The notes under the pieces were generated by a model, which saw only the letters and a program-made list of their open reading frames with translations, had not been told where the DNA came from and ran no database searches. DNA of 32,342 nucleotides from an uncultured Flavobacteriaceae bacterium (GTDB taxonomy: Bacteria > Bacteroidota > Bacteroidia > Flavobacteriales > Flavobacteriaceae), in assembly GCA_913062575.1 (NCBI GenBank), contig CAJXVT010000027.1:1-32342 (forward strand), given 5' to 3'. Position 1 is the stretch's first letter; each line of letters begins with the position of its first letter. The position numbers and the translations under genes are program-made. Below are positions 23,045 to 29,922 of this stretch, one piece after another.

Positions 23045-24007
23045 TTACAGTTTTATTTGATCAATATCAGACCAATTCCATTTTCCTGTAATGGTCCCTT
23101 TGTTAAGCATCATCAAGCCTGGGTTTGCTCTTACCATTGTTTTTAGAGTAGTTCCATCGCAAAATAAGAAATCAAAAGGCAACTCGTATTTTTCTTTTGC
23201 TAGAATTAATTCGTCTGTAAAAGAAGCTGAGGCTCCATATACAGAATACCCTTCTTTAATTGCTTTTTCTGTAATTTCTTTGATTGATTTGAATCCATTA
23301 CTATCTGCTTTTTGCAAATCATATACAATTACCAATAACACTTTTTCTTTAGCTAAAATTTCTGGAGCTAAATCGCTTTGTGCATCTTCTAAATAGAAAT
23401 CGTGAATTTTAGGAATTTCGCCATCGTCTTTATATTTCATTCCTTCTGGAATGTTATTTCCAATTGCATAGGCTCTAAAGTCTATAATTGGCAAATGTAC
23501 CAATACGTGATAGGTAATATACAGCGATGCAAAAAATGAGATATAGGTAATGATTTTAGGGAGTTTACCTGACGCTATTGGCTTAATCTCTTTAATTCTA
23601 AATAACAATATCAGAATTAGAACTGCAAGAATTACATCTTTATAAAATGATTGCCAAGGCGTTAATTTGATTGCATCTCCAAAACAACCACAATCTGTTA
23701 CTTTGTTATAATACGCAGAATACCATGTTAAAAATGTGAAGATGGTTATCATTCCTAATAAACTAAAAACGGTAGCTTTTGCTTTCCATCCTACCAAAAT
23801 TGCGACACCTAATACAATTTCCGCAATAATTAGTATAATTGAAAATGCCAATGCATACGGAACTAAAAACTCCATATTTAACACACTTTCGCTAAAGTAT
23901 TCTTCGAATTTAAATTGAGAACCAATTGGATCCACCAATTTTACAAAGCCAGAAAATATAAATAATGCTCCGACTAAGATTCTTGAGATGTATACTAGTA
24001 ATTTCAT
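23045..24007 (-). CDS. DoxX/MauE-like membrane protein with thioredoxin-like C-terminal domain (BT_3928 type)
   Basis: A 320-residue membrane protein. Residues 1-150 form a DoxX/MauE-like bundle of four helices with DCGCFGD at 105-111, the Cys-containing loop typical of MauE-like proteins. Another helix lies near 155-170. Residues about 200-320 resemble a thioredoxin fold (EKVLLVIVYDLQKAD, YGASASF, LPFDFLFCDGTTLKTMVRANPGLMMLNKGTI), but no CXXC is present where the active site should be. A redox or disulfide-related envelope role is possible. The family has no settled function. It sits 12 bases after DUF1599 and one base before crcB, so the three form an operon. The start is the ATG that begins the first helix. 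Confidence 0.88.
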   Translation of the reverse strand: MKLLVYISRILVGALFIFSGFVKLVDPIGSQFKFEEYFSESVLNMEFLVPYALAFSIILIIAEIVLGVAILVGWKAKATVFSLLGMITIFTFLTWYSAYYNKVTDCGCFGDAIKLTPWQSFYKDVILAVLILILLFRIKEIKPIASGKLPKIITYISFFASLYITYHVLVHLPIIDFRAYAIGNNIPEGMKYKDDGEIPKIHDFYLEDAQSDLAPEILAKEKVLLVIVYDLQKADSNGFKSIKEITEKAIKEGYSVYGASASFTDELILAKEKYELPFDFLFCDGTTLKTMVRANPGLMMLNKGTITGKWNWSDIDQIKL

Positions 24008-24019
24008 AACATTTATTTT

Positions 24020-24562
24020 TTAACCCATATGAATCATTGCAAAAACTGCATAATTAATCATGTCTTGATAATTAGCATCAATCCCTTCAGAGACTAATGT
24101 TTTTCCTTTATTATCTTCAATTTGTTTTACTCGTAACAATTTTTGTAAAATCAAATCTGTTAAGGAAGAAATACGCATATCACGCCAAGCTTCACCATAA
24201 TCATGGTTTTTATTTTCCATCAATTCTTTGGTAATAGCAATATGTTTATCGTACAATTCGGTTGCTTCTTCTGTATTCAAATCTGGAGTTTCAACAAAGC
24301 CCAATTCTAATTGAATTAACGCCATAATAGAATAATTGATAATTCCAATAAACTCAGACTTCTCTCCTTCATCTACCTTTCTTACAGAATTCTCTTGCAA
24401 TTGTCTAATACGTTGTGCTTTAATAAATATCTGATCTGTTAACGACGGTAAACGTAAAATTCTCCATGCACTTCCATAATCGCTCATCTTTTTAACAAAT
24501 AGACTTCTACATTCTTCTACTACCGCATTGTATTGTTCTGATGTATTCTGCATTTTCTTCAT
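24020..24562 (-). CDS. DUF1599 protein with an internal duplication
   Basis: A 180-residue cytoplasmic protein made of two similar halves: residues 11-88 and 104-180. Each half has a DYGxAW motif (DYGSAW, DYGEAW), then an SLTDxI block, a basic RIRQL / RVKQI helix, and a closing helix (INYSIMALIQLELG, INYAVFAMIHMG). This is the DUF1599 family, which I recall being linked to nucleotide modification in phages. In Bacteroidota it is a housekeeping neighbour of folP and the BT_3928 gene. Function is unknown. It heads the operon with the DoxX and crcB genes and is divergent from LOG-folP-cdaA. The ATG at 24562 is used, and an ATG three codons later is equally possible. Confidence 0.85.
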   Translation of the reverse strand: MKKMQNTSEQYNAVVEECRSLFVKKMSDYGSAWRILRLPSLTDQIFIKAQRIRQLQENSVRKVDEGEKSEFIGIINYSIMALIQLELGFVETPDLNTEEATELYDKHIAITKELMENKNHDYGEAWRDMRISSLTDLILQKLLRVKQIEDNKGKTLVSEGIDANYQDMINYAVFAMIHMG

Positions 24563-24577
24563 TTAAAACTTATCTTT

Positions 24578-24585
24578 CAAAAATA
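24578..24585 (-). promoter_or_regulatory. Candidate -7 box for the DUF1599-DoxX-crcB operon
   Basis: Minus strand TATTTTTG, a perfect TAnnTTTG, 15 bases before the ATG. No TTTG stands at the usual -33 distance. Confidence 0.35.
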
Positions 24586-24640
24586 GTAAATCTTCAATGC
24601 TTTTCTTTTATTTTTACAAAAGAAATTTAAAATTCCTTTT

Positions 24641-25222
24641 ATGAAAAAAGTGGTTGTTTTTTGTGGCTCTAGTGTCGGATTCAATTCTGTCTACAAAGAG
24701 GCTGCAATAGAATTGGGTAACTATTTTGCAAACAACAATATTTCTATGGTTTATGGTGGTGGGAAAATTGGAATGATGGGTGTAATTGCAGACACCATTC
24801 TTGCTGAAAAAGGCGAAGTTATTGGAGTAATCCCGAAGCTATTAGAAAAAGAAGAGGTTGTTCATAGAGAAGTTTCTGAATTGATCATCACAAAAAAAAT
24901 GAGTGACCGTAAAGTAATTATGAGTAAACTTATTGATGGATATATTACCTTACCTGGCGGATTTGGAACTATGGATGAATTGTTTGAAGCATTGACTTTA
25001 AATCAACTTCATATAGAACAAAAACCTATTGGTTTGTTAAACGTAAATGGTTTCTTTGATTATACATTAAAGCAATTGGATGTTATGGTTACAGAAGGGT
25101 ATTTAAAACAATACAATAGAGATTTATTGTTAATAGATGATTCTGTTGATGGCTTACTACAACAAATGCTTAATTATAAAGCTCCAGAAAAATCACATGT
25201 AATAAATAAAGTTGTACGCTAA
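24641..25222 (+). CDS. LOG family (TIGR00730) nucleotide-5'-monophosphate phosphoribohydrolase-like protein
   Basis: A 193-residue Rossmann-fold protein. The start MKKVVVFCGSSVGFNSVYKE, the block GGGKIGMMG at 39-47, MSDRK at 87-91, and PGGFGTMDELFEALTLNQL from 105 are the LOG signature (PGGxGTxxE). Known members split nucleotide 5'-monophosphates into base and ribose 5-phosphate, in plants releasing active cytokinins. Bacterial members act on several nucleotides. It begins the LOG-folP-cdaA unit: its stop TAA shares the last A with the folP start codon (TAATG), so translation is coupled. It is normal length. Why it is linked with folate synthesis is not evident from the sequence. Confidence 0.92.
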   Translation: MKKVVVFCGSSVGFNSVYKEAAIELGNYFANNNISMVYGGGKIGMMGVIADTILAEKGEVIGVIPKLLEKEEVVHREVSELIITKKMSDRKVIMSKLIDGYITLPGGFGTMDELFEALTLNQLHIEQKPIGLLNVNGFFDYTLKQLDVMVTEGYLKQYNRDLLLIDDSVDGLLQQMLNYKAPEKSHVINKVVR

Positions 25223-26046
25223 TGATAACAATTAACTGCAAAGGAAAACTAATTGATTTTTCTACTCCCAGAGTTCTGGGGATTTTAAATATTACGCCAG
25301 ATTCATTTTTTGATGGTGGTTCTTATAAAAACGAAACTGACATCTTAACTAAAGTAGAAAAAATGCTTACAGAAGGAGCAACTTTTATTGATGTTGGCGC
25401 GTATTCTTCTAGACCGGGAGCGAAACATATTTCTGAAGAAGAAGAATTGCAACGTATTATTCCAATCATTAAATTATTAGTGAATCATTTTCCTGACATT
25501 ATAATTTCAGTAGACACATTTAGAAGTAATGTCGCAAAAGAAGCGATTGCCGCCGGCGCAGCAATTATCAATGATATTTCTGGCGGTAAAATGGATGCAA
25601 ACATGTTTGAAACTGTTGCGAAACTGCAAGTCCCCTATATAATAATGCACATGTTAGGAACGCCACAAAACATGCAGAAAAATCCACAATATACTGATGT
25701 TACCAAAGAAGTGATTTCATTCTTTGCTGAACAGATTTTTAAATTACACCAATTAAAAGTGAATGACATACTCATTGACGTTGGATTTGGGTTTGGAAAA
25801 ACAATTGAACATAATTACGAGTTATTAAAAAATTTAGCATTATTAAAAAATTTAGACGCACCGATTTTAGCAGGGATTTCTAGAAAATCAATGCTATACA
25901 AACCTTTAGACCTCACTCCTAAAACAGCATTGAACGCAACAACATCTGCGAATACTATTGCTTTATTAAATGGCGCAACTATTTTACGAGTTCATGATGT
26001 AAAAGAAGCAATGGAGGCTATTAAAATAGTAGGACAACTGTCTTAA
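25222..26046 (+). CDS. folP: Dihydropteroate synthase
   Basis: Joins p-aminobenzoate with the pterin pyrophosphate in folate synthesis; this is the sulfonamide target. The 274-residue protein is a complete TIM barrel. Blocks in order: GILNITPDSFFDGGSY at 20-35 (pterin and pyrophosphate loop), DVGAYSSRPGA, SVDTFRSNVAKEAI, INDISGGKMD, DVGFGFGKTIEHNYELL, and near the end AGISRKSML followed by LRVHDVKEAMEA. All expected catalytic segments are present. ATG 25222 overlaps the LOG stop by one base. The cdaA gene follows after 36 bases. The folP-cdaA order is common in Bacteroidota and supports co-expression. Confidence 0.97.
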   Translation: MITINCKGKLIDFSTPRVLGILNITPDSFFDGGSYKNETDILTKVEKMLTEGATFIDVGAYSSRPGAKHISEEEELQRIIPIIKLLVNHFPDIIISVDTFRSNVAKEAIAAGAAIINDISGGKMDANMFETVAKLQVPYIIMHMLGTPQNMQKNPQYTDVTKEVISFFAEQIFKLHQLKVNDILIDVGFGFGKTIEHNYELLKNLALLKNLDAPILAGISRKSMLYKPLDLTPKTALNATTSANTIALLNGATILRVHDVKEAMEAIKIVGQLS

Positions 26047-26082
26047 ATTTTCTGTACATTTACAACATCAGCAAAAAAATCT

Positions 26083-26856
26083 ATGTTAGACTTTATCGAT
26101 TTTTCTTTTTTAGACATACTAGATATTCTTTTAGTAGGCGTTTTACTTTATTACATCTATAAACTTCTTAAAGGAACTGTAGCTATTAATATTTTTATAG
26201 GAATTGCTTTTATTTTCTTAATCTGGAAAGTTACCCAAGCATTGAAAATGGAAATGCTAAGTGGAATCTTAGGTTACTTATTAAGTGGTGGAGTTATTGC
26301 ACTAATCATTGTATTTCAACAAGAAATTAGAAAATTTCTATTAATGATTGGAACTACTAATTTTTCCTCTAAAAAAAGTTTTCTAAAACAATTAAAGTTC
26401 TTGCAGTCTGAAATTGAAACAGAGAATGATGTAGACACTTTAGTGGATTCATGCATCAAATTATCTAAAAGTAAAACGGGTGCTTTAATTGTCTTAGAAC
26501 GCACCAATAATTTAGATTTCTTGATTAATTCTGGCGACAGTATGAATGCTTTTTTAAATGAAGCAATTTTAGAAAGTATCTTCTATAAAAATAGTCCTTT
26601 GCATGACGGAGCTACTGTTATTAGAGATAATTATATTGTAGCTACACGAGTAGTTTTACCGTTATCTAATGAGAAAATTCCTGCTAGATTTGGACTAAGA
26701 CATAAAGCTGCTATTGGTGTTACAGAAAAAACCGATGCGCTTTGTTTGTTAGTTTCTGAAGAAACAGGAGAAATTTCTTACATAAAAGATGGGGCTTTTG
26801 ATTTGTATGCAGATTATAACGAATTGAAAGAAAAATTAAAAGAAGATTTAAATTAA
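26083..26856 (+). CDS. cdaA: Diadenylate cyclase CdaA
   Basis: Makes cyclic di-AMP from two ATP at the membrane. The 257-residue protein has three N-terminal helices (about 12-32, 33-52 and 60-80) and a DAC/DisA_N domain. The DGA motif is at 175-177 (LHDGATVIRD). The second motif, usually Arg-His-Arg, reads RHK here (206-208, LRHKAAIG). Other blocks such as RVVLPLS and EETGEIS are normal. c-di-AMP controls potassium and osmolyte balance and cell-wall state in other bacteria. No CdaR-like partner is adjacent, as usual in Bacteroidota. The gene ends 2 bases from the end of the convergent ABC gene, with no room for a terminator. Confidence 0.95.
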   Translation: MLDFIDFSFLDILDILLVGVLLYYIYKLLKGTVAINIFIGIAFIFLIWKVTQALKMEMLSGILGYLLSGGVIALIIVFQQEIRKFLLMIGTTNFSSKKSFLKQLKFLQSEIETENDVDTLVDSCIKLSKSKTGALIVLERTNNLDFLINSGDSMNAFLNEAILESIFYKNSPLHDGATVIRDNYIVATRVVLPLSNEKIPARFGLRHKAAIGVTEKTDALCLLVSEETGEISYIKDGAFDLYADYNELKEKLKEDLN

Positions 26857-26858
26857 TC

Positions 26859-28631
26859 CTACACAATCACTTCTGTACTACTAAATTGTTTGTCGTACAA
26901 ATTCTTATAATATCCTGCTGTTTTTTCTAATAACTGTTGATGAGTTCCTTCTTCTACAATAAAACCTTTGTCCATTACAATAATTTTATCCGCTTTTTTA
27001 ATTGTCGCTAATCTGTGAGCAATTACAATAGAAGTTCGACCTTTTGTAATTGTATCGGTCGCAAACTGAATCATTTGTTCTGCATGTGAATCTACAGAAG
27101 ATGTAGCTTCGTCTAAAATTAAAATGCTTGGTTTACTCACATAAGCACGTAAAAAAGCAATTAACTGTCGTTGACCTGAAGACAACATGGCTCCTCTTTC
27201 TTTCACATTATAATGATAGCCATTTGGTAAACTCATTATAAAATCGTGAATTCCGATTTGTTGTGCAGCCTTTTGAACTTCTTCTAAAGAAATTGCTTCA
27301 TTCTTTAAGGTAATATTATTTAAAATTGAATCTGAAAATAAAAACACGTCTTGTAAAACTATTGCAATTTGATTTCTTAAAGAATGTAAATTATAGTCTT
27401 TAACTGAAACTTCATCTACACAAATCTGACCTGCATTTATTTCATAAAAACGATTGATTAGGTTTATAATCGTTGATTTTCCAGCACCTGTAGCACCAAC
27501 AATTGCTACTGTCTGTCCTTCTTCAACTTGAAAAGAAATTCCTTTTAACACTTCTTCTTCTTTTATATAACTAAAACGAACGTCTTTAAATTCGATTTTC
27601 CCCTTTAGATTTTCTGCGATTACAGTTCCGCTTTTATCAATACTACTTTCAGTATCCATAACTCCAAAAACACGCTCTCCAGAAACGATTCCCATTTGTA
27701 ATGTGTTAAACTTATCTGCAATTTGACGCAGTGGTCTAAACAACATCTGAGTCATCATAATAAAACCCATGATTTCTCCAAGCTGTACACTTGGGTCATT
27801 TAAAGCTTGTACTCCACCAAACCAAACTAGCAAACCGATTGCTATAGATGATAAAATTTCTGCTACCGGGAAAAATATTGAATAATACCAAACAGCTTTT
27901 ACGTGTGCTTTTTTATGCTTATCGTTTATCTCCACAAAATTATCGTACTCTATTTTCTCTCTACTAAAAAGCTGCACTATTTTCATTCCAGTAACTCTCT
28001 CTTGAACAAATCCATTTAGATTTGCTACTTGATTACGAACTTCTTGAAAAGTAGATTTTATAGCAATTTGGAATAATTTGGTTGCATACACTAAAATAGG
28101 TAACATTGCCAACGCAATTAAGGCCAATTTCCAATTCGTAATCAACATCACTACAATTACTACCAACATTTTGAAAATATCACTAATAATCATAAATAAC
28201 CCCTGACTAAAAGAACTGGCAATGGTTTCGATATCAGACACCACTCTAGTCACTAATTTCCCAACAGAAGTTGTATCGAAATACGACATTTTAAATTGTA
28301 AAATTTGTCTAAATATCTTAGACCTCATATCTCTTACAATATGCTGAGCAATCCAATTGGCAAAATAAATAAACAGTACATTTAATACTACTTCAACAAT
28401 TAAAATTGCCAACATTAATAAAATATAATTTAATAATGTGTTTTCATTTTTGGTGGCGATAAAATCATTTACAGTATCACCAAGTAAAATAGGTCTAGCA
28501 ACAGACAACAAACCAGAAATTACAACTGCTAATGATGCTATTACAAAATGAGTTTTATAGTTTTTTGCAAAACTTAAAATCCTCATAAATATTTTTGCAT
28601 CAAATGCCTTTCCAGCTTCTTTCTTACTCAT
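26859..28631 (-). CDS. ABC transporter, fused permease and ATPase (MsbA/LmrA-like exporter)
   Basis: A 590-residue half transporter, expected to work as a dimer in the inner membrane. Residues 1-320 are the six-helix type I exporter domain. Residues about 345-580 are the ATPase: Walker A GATGAGKST at about 378-386, signature LSSGQRQ, Walker B ILILDEATSSVD near 500-512, and the switch His in IAHRL. The Q-loop reads IVLQDVFLF. This architecture covers lipid A flippases, peptide and drug exporters, and substrate is not readable. One member of this type next to truA is common in flavobacteria, as I recall. It starts 2 bases after the truA stop, so they share a transcript. Confidence 0.93.
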   Translation of the reverse strand: MSKKEAGKAFDAKIFMRILSFAKNYKTHFVIASLAVVISGLLSVARPILLGDTVNDFIATKNENTLLNYILLMLAILIVEVVLNVLFIYFANWIAQHIVRDMRSKIFRQILQFKMSYFDTTSVGKLVTRVVSDIETIASSFSQGLFMIISDIFKMLVVIVVMLITNWKLALIALAMLPILVYATKLFQIAIKSTFQEVRNQVANLNGFVQERVTGMKIVQLFSREKIEYDNFVEINDKHKKAHVKAVWYYSIFFPVAEILSSIAIGLLVWFGGVQALNDPSVQLGEIMGFIMMTQMLFRPLRQIADKFNTLQMGIVSGERVFGVMDTESSIDKSGTVIAENLKGKIEFKDVRFSYIKEEEVLKGISFQVEEGQTVAIVGATGAGKSTIINLINRFYEINAGQICVDEVSVKDYNLHSLRNQIAIVLQDVFLFSDSILNNITLKNEAISLEEVQKAAQQIGIHDFIMSLPNGYHYNVKERGAMLSSGQRQLIAFLRAYVSKPSILILDEATSSVDSHAEQMIQFATDTITKGRTSIVIAHRLATIKKADKIIVMDKGFIVEEGTHQQLLEKTAGYYKNLYDKQFSSTEVIV

Positions 28632-28633
28632 TC

Positions 28634-29359
28634 TTAATACGTAATTTCGGTTAAAAACAATCCTCTTGCAGGAACTGACAACCCTGCATTTGATCTATCT
28701 TTACTTAGTATAATTTTTCTAAAATCTTCTTTGGTAATTTTACCTTTACCTACATCTACTAAAGTACCTACAATAGCCCTAACCATATTTCTTAAAAAAC
28801 GATTGGCAGTAATATGAAACGTCAATAAATTTCCGTTTTGAATCCAAATAGCTTTAGTTACAGTACAATTAAATGTTTTTACTTCTGTTTTCACTTTAGA
28901 AAACGCTTGGAAATCCTCATATTCTAATAAAACATCAGCAGCTTCATTCATTGCTTCAACATCTAATTTTTGATGAAATAGTTGCCAAGTACTTTCTAAT
29001 AAAAAAGGATTACGTCCTAACCAAACTCTATACTCATAACTTCTAGCTAACGCATCAAACCGAACATGTTTTTCGTCTGTAACTTTTTCTATATTAAGAA
29101 CAACAATATCTTCTGGCAGTAAAGAGTTAAATTTGAAAACATAATTGGTATCCAGGTTTTTTTCTGTATCAAAATGGGCAAACATTTGCTCAGCATGAAC
29201 TCCTGTATCTGTTCTCCCTGCACCAACTACACTAAGTGTCTCTTGTAAAACCGTACTTATGGCTTTATTAAGTTCTTCTTGAATTGAGTTTGCATCAGGC
29301 TGAATTTGCCATCCATGATAATTTTTCCCTTGGTATGAAATTTCTATAAAATATCTCAA
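28634..29359 (-). CDS. truA: tRNA pseudouridine synthase A, probable TTG start
   Basis: Converts uridine to pseudouridine at positions 38-40 of tRNA anticodon arms. From TTG 29359 the protein has 241 residues, beginning MRYFIEISYQGKNYHGWQIQ, which is the normal TruA N-terminus. The catalytic Asp is Asp51 in GAGRTDTGVHA. Other blocks are present: FNSLLPEDIVV, DALARSYEYRVW, FLRNMVRAIVGTLVDVGKG and the end SVPARGLFLTEI. An in-frame GTG at 29413 would add 18 residues (MCNQINLCSFDSYKSTSF) that do not look like TruA, and the best -7 box (29390-29383) lies inside that extension, so TTG is the better start. It is followed by the ABC exporter after 2 bases. Confidence 0.93.
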   Translation of the reverse strand: MRYFIEISYQGKNYHGWQIQPDANSIQEELNKAISTVLQETLSVVGAGRTDTGVHAEQMFAHFDTEKNLDTNYVFKFNSLLPEDIVVLNIEKVTDEKHVRFDALARSYEYRVWLGRNPFLLESTWQLFHQKLDVEAMNEAADVLLEYEDFQAFSKVKTEVKTFNCTVTKAIWIQNGNLLTFHITANRFLRNMVRAIVGTLVDVGKGKITKEDFRKIILSKDRSNAGLSVPARGLFLTEITY

Positions 29360-29367
29360 AAAACTAG

Positions 29368-29375
29368 TACTTTTG
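29368..29375 (+). promoter_or_regulatory. Candidate -7 box for the YfcE-like phosphoesterase gene
   Basis: TACTTTTG, a perfect TAnnTTTG, 49 bases before the ATG at 29425. It faces the truA -7 box with only 7 bases between them. Confidence 0.4.
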
Positions 29376-29382
29376 TAAGAGT

Positions 29383-29390
29383 CAAAACTA
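29383..29390 (-). promoter_or_regulatory. Candidate -7 box for truA
   Basis: Minus strand TAGTTTTG, a perfect TAnnTTTG, 23 bases before the TTG start. The surrounding 17 bases equal those at 21767-21783. Its position excludes the longer GTG-start version of truA if used. Confidence 0.45.
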
Positions 29391-29424
29391 CATAAATTTA
29401 TTTGGTTACACACATTTTAAAAAT

Positions 29425-29922
29425 ATGAAAAAGATTCTTCTTCTATCTGATACACATAGTTATATTGATGCGCAAATTTTAAAGTTTGTAAAACAAGCTG
29501 ATGAAGTTTGGCATGTTGGAGACATTGGTGATTTAAAAGTAACTGACACTATTAAAAACTTAAAACCATTACGAGCAGTTTATGGAAATATTGACAATGC
29601 TGATGCGCGATTAGAATTCCCTTTAGACAATAAATTTACTGTAGAAAATGTTTCTGTTTGGATGACACATATTGGTGGATATCCTAACAAATACAACCAA
29701 CGAATCAGAGAAGAAATAAAATTAAATTCACCAACAATTTTTATTAGTGGACATTCTCATATTTTAAAAGTGCAATATGACAAAAAACTTAATTTATTGC
29801 ATTTAAATCCTGGTGCAGCTGGCAATCATGGATTTCATAAGGTGAGAACTATGTTGCGATTTACAATCGACAAAGAAAAAATAAAAGAGTTGGAAATTAT
29901 TGAACTCGCTATACGCGGGTAA
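29425..29922 (+). CDS. YfcE/MJ0936-type metallophosphoesterase
   Basis: A 165-residue calcineurin-like phosphodiesterase, full length for the small YfcE group. All metal-binding motifs are visible: Asp9 and His11 in LLSDTHS, GD at 32-33 in HVGDIGD, the GN motif at 54-55 in YGNID, His82 in MTHIGG, and GHSH at 109-112. NPGAAGNHG, near residues 133-141, is a typical closing block. The family hydrolyses phosphodiesters in vitro, such as cyclic nucleotides or bis-pNPP, and the cellular substrate is unknown. It is divergent from truA with facing promoter boxes. Its last 14 bases overlap the last 14 bases of the convergent histidine kinase gene. Confidence 0.93.
   Translation: MKKILLLSDTHSYIDAQILKFVKQADEVWHVGDIGDLKVTDTIKNLKPLRAVYGNIDNADARLEFPLDNKFTVENVSVWMTHIGGYPNKYNQRIREEIKLNSPTIFISGHSHILKVQYDKKLNLLHLNPGAAGNHGFHKVRTMLRFTIDKEKIKELEIIELAIRG

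Noticed and set aside
29360..29413. GTG start for truA with an 18-residue extension
   Set aside because: The extension does not match TruA proteins and contains the best -7 box.
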